DNA of 33,014 bases from Mycobacterium intermedium (GTDB lineage Bacteria > Actinomycetota > Actinomycetes > Mycobacteriales > Mycobacteriaceae). This document shows, one piece after another, positions 7,983-16,597 of this stretch. How positions within the stretch are numbered: the first letter of the stretch is position 1; each line of letters begins with the position of its first letter. The stretch covers positions 1-33,014 of the forward strand of contig NZ_MVHT01000080.1 in assembly GCF_002086275.1 (NCBI RefSeq), given 5' to 3'. The notes under the pieces were generated by a model. It saw nothing but the letters and a program-made list of their open reading frames with translations, was not told the DNA's origin and did not search any database. The translations under genes were made by a program, and so were the position numbers.

Positions 7983-8621
7983 TCAGATGAGTGTCGACCA
8001 ATAATCCCAGAAGCGCTCCATGATCAGCAGAAACACCGCGGTGAACCAGAATGTGGTGATCGACCATCTCCAGTGGTACAGGAACCGCAGTACGCCGCCG
8101 GTGTCAGGTGACGGGCGAAACGCGATCGCCGCGACCACCACCAACAGCGTGATGGTGACCGCCCAGACCACCATGCAGTACGGGCACAGCGCACCGATGC
8201 GGTAGATGCTTTGAAAGATCAGCCAGTGCACGAACACCGCACCGAGCAGCGTGCCGGCCGTCAGCCCAATCCAATACCACCGGGGCAGCGGCACTTTCGT
8301 CAGTGCCAGCACTCCGGTGACCAACACCACGGTGAAGGCGGCGATACCCATCAGTGGATTGGGGAAGCCGAACAACGACGCCTGCGGGGTCACCATCACC
8401 GAACCGCACGACAGGACCGGATTGATGCTGCACGACGGGACATAGGCGGGATTGATCAGAATCTCGATCTTCTCGACCGTCAGTGTGGACGAGGCGATCA
8501 GGCCGACGACGCCGGCGATCAGCACCCACCATGCGCTGAGTGCCGATACCTGCAATGCCGGGGCCGATGCCGGTTCCCGGGCGGTGCCGTCGCCGGCTTC
8601 TTCGGCAGGTTGTGCCGACAC
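7983..8621 (-). CDS. Vitamin K epoxide reductase (VKOR) family membrane protein
   Basis: Bacterial VKOR is an integral membrane enzyme that reoxidises DsbA-like proteins and passes the electrons to quinone. Numbered from GTG 8621 (212 residues), the protein has the loop cysteines Cys64 and Cys72 (SCSINPVLSC) and the redox CPYC motif (Cys146, Cys149), set among several hydrophobic helices. The start is uncertain: TTG at 8657 would add 12 residues, including a Pro run, and would overlap the DsbA gene by 32 bases. GTG 8621 lies 4 bases after the DsbA stop and fits the N-terminus I recall for the M. tuberculosis homologue. The immediate neighbour encodes its likely redox partner, so the pair forms one oxidative folding pathway. 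Confidence 0.93.
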   Translation of the reverse strand: MSAQPAEEAGDGTAREPASAPALQVSALSAWWVLIAGVVGLIASSTLTVEKIEILINPAYVPSCSINPVLSCGSVMVTPQASLFGFPNPLMGIAAFTVVLVTGVLALTKVPLPRWYWIGLTAGTLLGAVFVHWLIFQSIYRIGALCPYCMVVWAVTITLLVVVAAIAFRPSPDTGGVLRFLYHWRWSITTFWFTAVFLLIMERFWDYWSTLI

Positions 8622-8625
8622 GGCG

Positions 8626-9378
8626 TCAAGCTGCCGCGGCGGCGGCGGCGGCGTCAATGCCAGGAACGTCGCCCACGATCGATTTGATCTTGGCTACCAG
8701 TGCTTGGGGAGTCGACCACGAGTAATCTTCGCCGTTGATCCGGACGGTGGGCGTTGCCTTGATGTTCGAGGCAGCCGCGAGCCCGTCGACCATGGAGACG
8801 TACTTGCCGCTGTTGATGCAGTCGGGCACACTGCCGGCAGCACCGGCTTGGCGCGCCCATTCGATGAGCCGTCCGTTGTCGGGGAAAGTCTTGTCGTTTT
8901 CGGACGGCTGCATGCCCGGGCTGTACAACGCCGAATGGAAGCGGCGGAAGGCGTCGATCGACTCGTCCGCGACGCAATAGGCGGCGGCGCCGGCCCGCGA
9001 CGAATAATGCTGGTTCCAGTCCTTGCTCAGTATCGCGACCATGGTGTAGTCGGCCGCCACGGCGCCGATATCGATGAGCTTGTTGATGGTGGACCCGAAA
9101 GTCTGCTCGAACACGCCACAAGCCGGGCACAGGAAGTCCTCGTACAACGAGATCACTGCCTTGGGTTCCTTGCTGTCCGGCTTCGTCACCACGTTGTTCG
9201 CCGCCACCCGGACGGGATGGCCGGGCGCGGCGTCCTTCTTGTGCGACGTCACGATGTAGAACACCAAGCCGACGGCGAACAGCACGACGATGGCGGTTCC
9301 GCCGATCTGGATCAGCCGGCCGAATTTGCCGTCGGGCGACTTCATGTCGATCCGCGGAGGTTTCTTCTTGTCGGCCAC
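8626..9378 (-). CDS. dsbA: DsbA-like membrane-anchored thiol:disulfide oxidoreductase
   Basis: A 250-residue thioredoxin-fold protein predicted to insert disulfides into exported proteins. After a short Lys-rich cytoplasmic start comes a single membrane anchor (about residues 25-43), then an extracytoplasmic domain with the redox CPAC motif (Cys84, Cys87) and further cysteines in AAYCVADES and VPDCINSG. The cis-proline region is ATPTVRING. The start is GTG at 9378 (VADKKKPPRID), with GGAGG about 12 bases upstream; the open frame extends to 9483, but the added residues look non-native. The C-terminus ends in a run of alanines encoded by a GCC triplet repeat next to the VKOR start. VKOR is its expected reoxidation partner. 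Confidence 0.94.
   Translation of the reverse strand: MADKKKPPRIDMKSPDGKFGRLIQIGGTAIVVLFAVGLVFYIVTSHKKDAAPGHPVRVAANNVVTKPDSKEPKAVISLYEDFLCPACGVFEQTFGSTINKLIDIGAVAADYTMVAILSKDWNQHYSSRAGAAAYCVADESIDAFRRFHSALYSPGMQPSENDKTFPDNGRLIEWARQAGAAGSVPDCINSGKYVSMVDGLAAASNIKATPTVRINGEDYSWSTPQALVAKIKSIVGDVPGIDAAAAAAAA
8630..8655. repeat. GGC/GCC triplet microsatellite at the dsbA/VKOR junction
   Basis: An uninterrupted GGC run on the plus strand, about five to six units with flanking CCGC. It encodes the alanine tail of the DsbA-like protein in one minus-strand frame and would encode the Pro run of an extended VKOR N-terminus in another. Confidence 0.7.
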
Positions 9379-9460
9379 AGTTTCGCTGATCCTCCGTTTG
9401 ATTTTCCGAGATGCCGCTCTGCCGGGGCTGCGGCGCGCCTCTAGAGTACCGGCGGGTTGC

Positions 9461-10579
9461 TCACACCCGACTGAGGTGCGCACGCAACGCGGAGATCAGC
9501 TCGTTCGTCGCTACGGCGCTGTCGCCGCCCAGTTGGAACAGGTTGAAGAAACCGTGCGGCAGCGAACCCAGGTAACGCAGGTCCACCGGCGTCCCGGCCG
9601 CCCGCAGCGCGTTCGCGTAGTCCTGACCCTCGTCGCGCAGCGGATCGAACCCCGCGACCGCGACGAGTGCGGGAGCAAGCCCGTGCAACGATTCGGCCCG
9701 CGCCGGCGAGACCCGGGGATCCGTCCGCTCGATGCCGGTACCCCGCAGATATTGAGAGGTGAACCAGTCGATGTCGCGTTTGGTCAGCAGGAAGCCACGC
9801 GCGAACAGACTCAGCGACCGGCTCTGCGCGGCGAAATCGGTGCGCGGGTAGAGCAGCCACTGCAGCACCGGGGTCGGGCCGCCCGTGTCGCGCGCCCGTT
9901 GACACACCAGCGCGGCGAGGTTGCCTCCGGCGCTGTCGCCACCGACCGCGACTTGCCCCGGGACCGCACCCAACTCCTCGGCATGCTCGTACGCCCAGCT
10001 GAAAGCGGCGTAAGCATCCGCGAATGCGGCGGGGGCCGGATGCTCGGGCGCCAAGCGATAGTCGATCGAGAGGACGTGGACGCCCGCATCGCGGCAGGTC
10101 AACCTGCACGGCGCGTCATGAGTGTCCAAGTCGCCGAGCACCCAGCCACCGCCGTGGTAAAAGACCAGCAGCGGCGCCGGCCCGTCACCGGGTGCGACGT
10201 AGTGCCGGGCCCGGATCTCACCGGCCGGTCCAGGTATCGAAAGTTCACGAACCTCGACATGAATCTGCGGGCCGGGCATCTCTCTCGTGGTCTTTGCCAT
10301 CAGCGCCCGGGAGGCCGCGGGGTCGTCGTCGACCACCAGGCCGTCGATGCCGACGGCCCGCATGCCCGTCAGCATTGCCTGCAGCGTGGTATCGAGGGTA
10401 TTTCCGTCGATGACAACCGACCGGCCGCCGGTCAGCAACCGTCGTGCGCGGACCGGAATCCACGGAATGACCTTGACGCCGGCGGTGGTGACCGCGTTTT
10501 GTACGCGGCTGGCCAGTCCAATGCGCACGCCACTTGCTCCCGAGCGGAGGTCCTGTTCGCCAGGCAGACTCTTGGTCAC
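9461..10579 (-). CDS. lipN: Hormone-sensitive-lipase family esterase LipN
   Basis: A 372-residue alpha/beta-hydrolase of the HSL (type IV) family that hydrolyses short-chain acyl esters. It has the oxyanion-hole motif HGGG (142-145), the nucleophile motif GDSAG with Ser216, Asp312 in FDPLRDEG and His342 in LPHGFF. The Asp-to-His spacing of 30 is normal for the family. The start is GTG at 10579 (VTKSLPGEQD), with GGGAG upstream; the open frame reaches 10696 but the extension lacks family similarity. It lies 82 bases upstream of dsbA in the same direction and is divergent from the aldo/keto reductase. The symbol follows synteny and family. Confidence 0.93.
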   Translation of the reverse strand: MTKSLPGEQDLRSGASGVRIGLASRVQNAVTTAGVKVIPWIPVRARRLLTGGRSVVIDGNTLDTTLQAMLTGMRAVGIDGLVVDDDPAASRALMAKTTREMPGPQIHVEVRELSIPGPAGEIRARHYVAPGDGPAPLLVFYHGGGWVLGDLDTHDAPCRLTCRDAGVHVLSIDYRLAPEHPAPAAFADAYAAFSWAYEHAEELGAVPGQVAVGGDSAGGNLAALVCQRARDTGGPTPVLQWLLYPRTDFAAQSRSLSLFARGFLLTKRDIDWFTSQYLRGTGIERTDPRVSPARAESLHGLAPALVAVAGFDPLRDEGQDYANALRAAGTPVDLRYLGSLPHGFFNLFQLGGDSAVATNELISALRAHLSRV

Positions 10580-10768
10580 GGCTGCTCCCTCGACAGATGT
10601 GGGCGGAGTTTTCAGGTCCTCGGGCGGGCCGGACAGGCGGCGGCCCACCCTGACGCGACCCCCTGGCCCAACTCTACGTCCGTCCAAATGGCGCACTGCA
10701 GGCGCGGAGCGCTGCAGAAACCATAGACACCCGGACCAGCCGTTGCTTAGGCGGCATATCCAACTCGG

Positions 10769-10800
10769 TAGTATGTGATCCCCAGAGTCGCTGAATCACA
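10769..10800 (+). promoter_or_regulatory. Candidate promoter and inverted repeat upstream of the aldo/keto reductase
   Basis: TAGTAT at 10769-10774 fits a SigA -10 element, with TTGCTT (10743-10748) a possible but distant -35. Overlapping its end, TGTGAT (10774-10779) and ATCACA (10795-10800) form an exact 6-bp inverted repeat separated by 15 bases, downstream of the presumed start site. It could be an operator, but so short a palindrome can occur by chance. Confidence 0.35.
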
Positions 10801-10846
10801 CTTATCGCGACCCGAGGACCTTCAATTCACAGGCAGGTGATTGACG

Positions 10847-11698
10847 TTGACTGGCGAGTCGGGCGCTTCGAACCTCTCCGTCCCCTCGATAACGCTAAAT
10901 GACGAGAACACGATGCCGGTGCTGGGCCTCGGGGTCGCCGACTTGTCCGACGCCGAGACCGAGCGGGCGGTCTCGGCGGCGCTGGAGATCGGCTGTCGGC
11001 TGATCGATACCGCCGCCGCATACGGCAACGAGGCAGCCGTGGGCCGCGCAATCGCAGCGTCCGGCATACCGCGCGCAGAGTTGTTCGTCATCACCAAGCT
11101 GGCCACCGCCGACCAAGGGTTCACCCGATCCCAGCAGGCCTGCGCCGAGAGCCTGGAGCGGCTCGGCCTGGACTATGTAGACCTCTATCTCATTCATTGG
11201 CCGGCCCCGCAGCTCGGCAAGTACGTGGACTCCTGGGGAGGACTGATCCAGCTTCGCGGGGATGGACTCACCCGCTCGATCGGTGTTTCCAACTTCACCG
11301 ACGAGCACGTACAGATCGCGACCGATTTGACCTTCGTCGCTCCCTCCGTGAACCAGATTGAGCTGCATCCCCTGCTCAACCAGGCCGACCTGCGCAAATC
11401 GCACGTCGAGCAGGACGTCATCACGCAGTCCTACACCCCGCTGGCGCTGGGCAAGTTGAATGACCACCCCACCGTGACGTCGGTCGCCAGTGAGTACGGC
11501 AGGACTCCCGCACAGGTCTTGCTGCGGTGGAACCTGCAGCTGGACAACGCCGTGGTGTTCCGCTCGACCAATCCCGAACACATCGCCAGCAACTTCGACG
11601 TGTTCGACTTCGAACTGGCCGCCGAGCACATGGATGTGTTGAACGGGCTGAACGACGGCACCCGACTGCGCGAGGACCCACTGACTTACGCCGGTTAG
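10847..11698 (+). CDS. Aldo/keto reductase
   Basis: A 283-residue NADPH-dependent aldo/keto reductase of the kind annotated Rv2971 in M. tuberculosis, which reduces aldehydes and dicarbonyls such as methylglyoxal. The catalytic tetrad is visible: Asp54 and Tyr59 (LIDTAAAYGNE), Lys84 (VITKLAT) and His117 (YLIHWP). Cofactor-binding elements include IGVSNF and NQIELHP. The start is taken as TTG at 10847, giving MTGESGAS, because AGGTG at 10835-10839 is then 7 bases upstream; an in-frame TTG at 10841 is too close to it. The gene is convergent with the HNH nuclease gene. Confidence 0.95.
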   Translation: MTGESGASNLSVPSITLNDENTMPVLGLGVADLSDAETERAVSAALEIGCRLIDTAAAYGNEAAVGRAIAASGIPRAELFVITKLATADQGFTRSQQACAESLERLGLDYVDLYLIHWPAPQLGKYVDSWGGLIQLRGDGLTRSIGVSNFTDEHVQIATDLTFVAPSVNQIELHPLLNQADLRKSHVEQDVITQSYTPLALGKLNDHPTVTSVASEYGRTPAQVLLRWNLQLDNAVVFRSTNPEHIASNFDVFDFELAAEHMDVLNGLNDGTRLREDPLTYAG

Positions 11699-11725
11699 GC
11701 GCCCTGCCGGGACCCGGCCCCGCGC

Positions 11726-12439
11726 TCAACCCGTCGGGCAGGTCGCCGCAGCCTGCCGCAGCACATCGGTGGATGCCTGATCCACCGGCAACGAATAGCC
11801 GCGCAACACGGCAATGAACTGCAGGGCGTACTGGCAGGCGAAGGCGGCGTTCGGCGGCATCCACTCGGCAGGCGGCGAATCTCCCTTGTTTTGGTTGCTC
11901 TGCCCCTGCACGGCCAGCAGGTTCGCCGGATCGTTGGCGAACCGCACCCGCAGGGGCTGCGGCCAGTCGTAGGCGCCCATGTCCCAGGCGTAGGAAAGCG
12001 GGACGATGTGGTCGATTTGTACCGCTTCGCCCACCTTTGCGCCCCGTTGGAAAACGACCACGGTGTTGGTGTACGGGTCGTGCAGCGTGCCGGTTGCTAC
12101 CGCGTGGGGACATCGTTTGGTGACGACGTAGGTCTTGTCCACCAGGTCGCGGTCGAGGATGTCGTTGCGGGTATCGCACCCGTTGTGTCCGCCAGGCGCG
12201 TCGTTGTTGTCGTCCCAGGCCTCCCCGAACGCCGCCCTGCGGTAGTCGTAGCGGTGCATCCGCACCGGCAGCACCGAGATGCCGGCCAGGACATCGACGC
12301 CGGGTTGAACGGTCGGAACGTCGGCGCGCGCAGCGAAGTCATTGGCATGCCTGGCCGCCGTCGAGCCCAACGTCTGGTAGGCGACCACCAGGGAGACCAC
12401 GACCGCGGCCACCAACCACAGCAGCGTCTTCCGGCTCAC
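11726..12439 (-). CDS. Membrane-anchored HNH/DUF1524-type endonuclease-like protein
   Basis: A 237-residue protein with an N-terminal membrane anchor or uncleaved signal (about residues 5-21), so the nuclease-like domain should lie outside the cytoplasm. The domain has the His-Me finger signature QIDHIVPLSYAWDMG (Asp143, His144), then FANDPANLLAVQGQSNQNKGD (Asn173, Asn182), as in the GmrSD C-terminal/DUF1524 family. Four cysteines (88, 110, 202, 234) could form disulfides in an exported protein. The GTG start at 12439 overlaps the recG stop by four bases (GTGA), which implies translational coupling. A role in nucleic acid scavenging or defence is possible but nothing here demonstrates it. Confidence 0.88.
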   Translation of the reverse strand: MSRKTLLWLVAAVVVSLVVAYQTLGSTAARHANDFAARADVPTVQPGVDVLAGISVLPVRMHRYDYRRAAFGEAWDDNNDAPGGHNGCDTRNDILDRDLVDKTYVVTKRCPHAVATGTLHDPYTNTVVVFQRGAKVGEAVQIDHIVPLSYAWDMGAYDWPQPLRVRFANDPANLLAVQGQSNQNKGDSPPAEWMPPNAAFACQYALQFIAVLRGYSLPVDQASTDVLRQAAATCPTG

Positions 12440-14658
12440 GACTTGTCCAAGTATTCGATGCGGTCGGTGTCGATGAAGCGTGCCGCCATCACGTCCAATC
12501 CTGGCTGCGGGCGCCCATCTTCGTAGGCGCGGGTGCAGAAGTCGCGGGCGGCCTCGATGACCGGCAGGTGATCGAGCAACGAGAGCAGCCGCAGCGTGAT
12601 GGCCCGGCCGGACTGGTTACGCCCCAGCACATCTCCTTCCTTGCGCTCCCGCAGGTCCAATTCGGCCAGGGCAAAGCCGTCCAGGGTGTCGGCCACCGCG
12701 GTGAGCCTTTTCGCCGCAGCCGACCCGGGCGACACGGAGCTGGCCAGCAGACACAGGCTGGGATGCTGGCCCCGCCCGATACGGCCGCGCAACTGGTGCA
12801 ACTGGCTGATCCCGAACCGGTCGGCGTCCATGATGAGCATGACGGTGGCGTTGGGGACGTCGACGCCTACCTCAATGACGGTGGTGGACACCAGCACATC
12901 AATTTCACCGTTGCGGAAACCGTCCATCGCGGCCGCTTTGGCATCGGCCGGCAAGCGCCCGTGCATGAGCCCCAACCGAAGTTCGGACAACACTCCGGAA
13001 CGCAATTTGGCGAACAGTCCCTCAGCCGTCTCCGAAGCCCGAACTCCCGGTTCGTTGTCGGCGTTGTCGGCCTCTGTCTCGTCGATCCGGGGCGCCACCA
13101 CGTATGCCTGCCGGCCGGCGCCCACCTCTTCGATGATGCGTTGCCAGGCACGGTCGAGCCAGGCCGGCTTGTCCTTGACGAAGATGGTGTTGGTGGTGAT
13201 CGGCTGGCGGCCACGCGGCAACTCGCGCAGCGTCGAGGTTTCCAGGTCGCCGTAGTGGGTGAGGGCCACCGTGCGCGGAATCGGTGTCGCCGTCATCACC
13301 AGCAGGTGCGGGGTGATTCCCGGAATTGCCTTGGCACGCAATTGGTCTCGCTGCTCAACACCGAATCGGTGTTGTTCGTCGACGACGATCATGGCGAGGC
13401 TGTGGAATTCCACGGTCTCCTGCAGTAGCGCGTGCGTTCCGACGACGATTCCGGCCTCGCCACTGGCGATCTGGGTCCGGGCCTGCTTCTTCTGCGCAGC
13501 CGTCATCGACCCGGTGAGCAGCGTCACCCGCGTCGCATTATCCGACCCCCCCAACTGGCCACCCATCGCCAGTGGCCCCAGGATGTCGGTGATCGATGCC
13601 AAGTGTTGTGTGGCAAGCACTTCCGTGGGGGCCAGCAACGCGCACTGGTAGCCGGCATCGACCATCTGCAGCATCGCCAGCACCGCGAGAATCGTCTTGC
13701 CCGACCCGACTTCACCTTGCAGCAGGCGATTCATCGGACGGGTGGCCGCCAGCTCGCTGGATAGGACGTCGAGCACCTCACGCTGTCCGCCCGTGAGCTC
13801 AAACGGCAAGCGCTGCAACAGTTCGGCCGCCAACCCGTCGGGCCGCCACCGCGCCGCAGGCCCGGATTGCGCCAGTTCGCTATGACGCCGACCGACCAGC
13901 CCCCATTGCAATCCGACAGCTTCGTCGAAGGTGAGGCGCTCCACGGCGCGAGCCCGCACGGCCGGGCTTTCGGAAAGGTGGACGGCGCGCAACGCCTCGT
14001 CCTCGGACATCAGACCGTGCTCGGCGAGCAGTTCGGCGGGCAACGGGTCCGGCACCGGATCAAGCATGTCCAGCACCTGCCGTACACAGCCGAAAATGTC
14101 CCAGCTCTGCATCTTCGACGAGGCCGGGTAGATCGGGAAGAACTGCCCCTCGTAGGCCGACACCACGTCTTCACTGCTGGTGGCGTGGGACGCCTCCGCA
14201 ATCTTTTTCAGCGACTTCGAGCCTTTGTTCCGCTGACCGTCCGGCGAGTCAAGGATGAGGAACGCCGGATGCGTCAGCTGCATCACGCCTTTGTAGTATC
14301 CGACCTCCCCGGACAGCATCACCCTCGTGTCTCTGGTTAGGCCTCTCGAGATGAATTCCGCGTTGAAGAAAGTGGCGGTCACCTTGCCGCGGCCGGACCC
14401 GAGCGTGACGCGGAGACATTTCCTCCCCGTCTTTTTCATGAAAAAGGAATTCGTCGCGGTAATGACATCGACCACGGTGATGTGCTCACCCACCTCGGGT
14501 CGCGCGTCCTCGGCCCCGCGCCTGGCTGCGCCCACGACGTAGCTTCGCGGGTAGTGCCGAAGCAGGTCATCGACCGTTCGGATCCCGAAGCACTCGTCGA
14601 GCAACACGACGGACTTGTCGGTGAGCAGGAATTTCAGCGAATCACCCAACGACACCAC
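12436..14658 (-). CDS. recG: ATP-dependent DNA helicase RecG
   Basis: RecG remodels stalled replication forks and branch-migrates Holliday junctions. The 740-residue protein has an N-terminal wedge/OB region with DDLLRHYPRSY (30-40), then a superfamily 2 helicase core with Walker A GEVGSGKT (315-322), the DEQH box (427-430), TATPIPRT and, near the C-terminus, the QLHQLRGRIGRG motif VI. Length is normal. The start is GTG at 14658 (a second GTG follows immediately), 2 bases after the stop of the FakA-like gene, and its stop overlaps the HNH gene start, so the three genes are probably one transcript. Confidence 0.97.
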   Translation of the reverse strand: MVSLGDSLKFLLTDKSVVLLDECFGIRTVDDLLRHYPRSYVVGAARRGAEDARPEVGEHITVVDVITATNSFFMKKTGRKCLRVTLGSGRGKVTATFFNAEFISRGLTRDTRVMLSGEVGYYKGVMQLTHPAFLILDSPDGQRNKGSKSLKKIAEASHATSSEDVVSAYEGQFFPIYPASSKMQSWDIFGCVRQVLDMLDPVPDPLPAELLAEHGLMSEDEALRAVHLSESPAVRARAVERLTFDEAVGLQWGLVGRRHSELAQSGPAARWRPDGLAAELLQRLPFELTGGQREVLDVLSSELAATRPMNRLLQGEVGSGKTILAVLAMLQMVDAGYQCALLAPTEVLATQHLASITDILGPLAMGGQLGGSDNATRVTLLTGSMTAAQKKQARTQIASGEAGIVVGTHALLQETVEFHSLAMIVVDEQHRFGVEQRDQLRAKAIPGITPHLLVMTATPIPRTVALTHYGDLETSTLRELPRGRQPITTNTIFVKDKPAWLDRAWQRIIEEVGAGRQAYVVAPRIDETEADNADNEPGVRASETAEGLFAKLRSGVLSELRLGLMHGRLPADAKAAAMDGFRNGEIDVLVSTTVIEVGVDVPNATVMLIMDADRFGISQLHQLRGRIGRGQHPSLCLLASSVSPGSAAAKRLTAVADTLDGFALAELDLRERKEGDVLGRNQSGRAITLRLLSLLDHLPVIEAARDFCTRAYEDGRPQPGLDVMAARFIDTDRIEYLDKS

Positions 14659-14660
14659 GG

Positions 14661-16316
14661 CTACTCGACCCCGATCAGCAGTGCGTCGCCGCGGTGTCCG
14701 GTGTGGTAGGTGATCAACTCGGTGCCCGGATGGTGGTCGTGTACGTGCTTTTCCAGAATGCCTGCGACTTCGTCGTCCTCCTTGAGCTCACTGCCGAACA
14801 GCACCGTCACCAGTTCGCCGCCCGAGGCCAGCAGCAGATCCAACAGTCCGATCGCCGCCGAGGCCGCATCGTCGGCGACGATCAGCACCTCGTCGCCGGC
14901 AATACCCAGGCCGTCCCCGGGGGAACAGGTACCCGCCCAGGTCAATGCCCGTTCGGTCGCGATCCGCACCGAGCCGTGCCGGGTGGCGCCGGCGGCACGC
15001 GCCATGGTGTATCCGTCGTCGACGGCCTGCCGGCTCGGCTCGTGGACGGCCAGTGCCGCCAATCCCTGGACCATCGAGCCCGTCGGAACCGGTACCACGT
15101 CGACGCCCCACCCGATGGCCGCCGTGCATCCAGCCACCAGTTCCTCGGCGGCCGCGTAGCCGTTGGGCAGCACGATCACCTGCGCGGCGCCGGTGTCTAC
15201 CACCGCCCGCATCAGCTGATGTGCGGTGATCTCGGCGTCCGACTCCGGTCGCAGCACCAAGGCTCCCTCACTGGTGAACAACTCCTCGGCGCCGTCTCCG
15301 TCGACCACGGCCAGCACAGCGCGTTCCCGGGTCCACCCACCGGGCGGCAGTCCCGCCGCACCGGAGCTCAACGCCGAGATCACGATCCGGCTCAACTGCC
15401 CGGCCGCCAGTCCCGCCTCGACCGCTGCGCCGGCGTCGTCGGTGTGTACATGCACCGAATAACTGGCGTCAGACCCCGACGGCGCGGCCGCGATGGCCAC
15501 CGAATCGCCGAGTTCCCCCAGCCGATCCCGCAGTGCGTCCGCGCTGGCCTCATCGCACCCGGCCAACTGGTACATCACTTCGAATTGCGGGGCGCGACCC
15601 TGGCCGGGGGGTTCTGGCTGCAGGGCGCGAGGTGCCGGCTCGTAGACCGCGCGGGCGGGTGCCTGACCGGTGATCGTCGACGACAGCGCATCCAACAGCA
15701 CCAGCAGGCCACGCCCGCCGGCGTCCACCGCGCCGGCGTCGGCCAGCACATCGAGCTGCTCAGGGGTCTTTTCCAACGCGACGACGGCCGCATCGGCGGC
15801 GGCCGCGATCGCCTGGGCCAGCCCCTCCCCGCCCTGAGCGCATTGCTCGACGGCGCCGGCCGCGGCCCGCAACACCGAGACGATGGTGCCGGGGACCTCG
15901 GTGCCTCCCATGGAGACGACGACGAGCTCCACCCCGCGCCACAACCCGGCAGCCAGGACGGCGGCGTCGATGGCGGGCAATTCTTCGCCTGATTCGGTCG
16001 CCGCGCTCGCCGTCGCATCGGCGATGCCGCGCAGGATCTGGGACAGAATCACACCGGAGTTGCCGCGCGCTCCGTTCAGCGCGCCTGCCGAGAGCGCCGC
16101 CGCCACCCCGGCGACGGTCTCGGTCCTGGCGGCCGAATTCGCCTCGGCAAGCGCGGACCGCATGGTGAACAGCATGTTGGCGCCCGTATCGGAGTCGGCT
16201 ACCGGAAAGACATTCAGCCGGTTGATCTCGTCGATGTGGGTGATCAAGTCGCTTACGGCGGTGTGTGCCCAATCTCGCAGGGCGGAGGCGTCCAGCAGAC
16301 GTTCCGACGTGCCCAA
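14661..16316 (-). CDS. DAK2/DegV-domain protein, FakA-like fatty acid kinase ATPase subunit
   Basis: A 551-residue protein with an N-terminal DAK2 (dihydroxyacetone kinase L-like) domain, whose NVFPVADSDTGANM segment (35-48) carries the metal/ATP-binding aspartates Asp41 and Asp43. It continues with the GNSGVILSQ loop, a middle domain (HVHTDD region) and a C-terminal DegV-like domain. This layout is that of FakA, which phosphorylates fatty acids held by a DegV/FakB partner; no FakB gene is visible in the window. The TTG start at 16316 is supported by AGGAGG 9 bases upstream. From memory, M. tuberculosis annotates this locus as two adjacent shorter genes (Rv2974c, Rv2975c), whereas here the frame is intact. 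Confidence 0.9.
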   Translation of the reverse strand: MGTSERLLDASALRDWAHTAVSDLITHIDEINRLNVFPVADSDTGANMLFTMRSALAEANSAARTETVAGVAAALSAGALNGARGNSGVILSQILRGIADATASAATESGEELPAIDAAVLAAGLWRGVELVVVSMGGTEVPGTIVSVLRAAAGAVEQCAQGGEGLAQAIAAAADAAVVALEKTPEQLDVLADAGAVDAGGRGLLVLLDALSSTITGQAPARAVYEPAPRALQPEPPGQGRAPQFEVMYQLAGCDEASADALRDRLGELGDSVAIAAAPSGSDASYSVHVHTDDAGAAVEAGLAAGQLSRIVISALSSGAAGLPPGGWTRERAVLAVVDGDGAEELFTSEGALVLRPESDAEITAHQLMRAVVDTGAAQVIVLPNGYAAAEELVAGCTAAIGWGVDVVPVPTGSMVQGLAALAVHEPSRQAVDDGYTMARAAGATRHGSVRIATERALTWAGTCSPGDGLGIAGDEVLIVADDAASAAIGLLDLLLASGGELVTVLFGSELKEDDEVAGILEKHVHDHHPGTELITYHTGHRGDALLIGVE

Positions 16317-16471
16317 CCGACTCCACCTCCTCTGCCCAAGGCCGCCGGTAAGCCCCCGGTGAGCGCCAGCGTAGCCTGGTCCGCGCGGCGCTCGAGACTG
16401 CTCAAGAGCCTAGCCAGCGACAGTGACAGCACTGGTCACGGCAACGGTCAGCACCGAAAGCCGGCACCGTT

Positions 16472-16501
16472 TTGGTGGTTACCGACCCCAGTCGGTATCC
16501 T
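16472..16501 (+). promoter_or_regulatory. Candidate rpmB promoter with overlapping inverted repeat
   Basis: TTGGTG (16472-16477) and TATCCT (16496-16501), 18 bases apart, resemble SigA -35 and -10 elements. Within the promoter, GGTTACCGA (16478-16486) and TCGGTATCC (16492-16500) form an inverted repeat matching at 8 of 9 positions across a 5-base spacer, where a repressor could compete with polymerase. The leader before the rpmB start would be about 90 bases. Confidence 0.45.
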
Positions 16502-16597
16502 GGGACAGCCTGGGCTCGCCTGGGCTTTCAGCTCAGGTTGGCTGACCCATCCGGGGGTCGCCGGGACCAAGCAACAGACTTTGAGGAGTTTAGAACC

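Noticed and set aside
9290..10726. 478-codon plus-strand open frame
   Set aside because: Antisense of lipN and the start of dsbA; composition is typical of a GC-rich shadow frame.
10774..10800. CRP-type binding site
   Set aside because: The half-sites resemble TGTGA/TCACA, but the spacing is far larger than the 6 bases of CRP sites.
14694..15992. 432-codon plus-strand open frame
   Set aside because: Antisense of the FakA-like gene, which has intact motifs.
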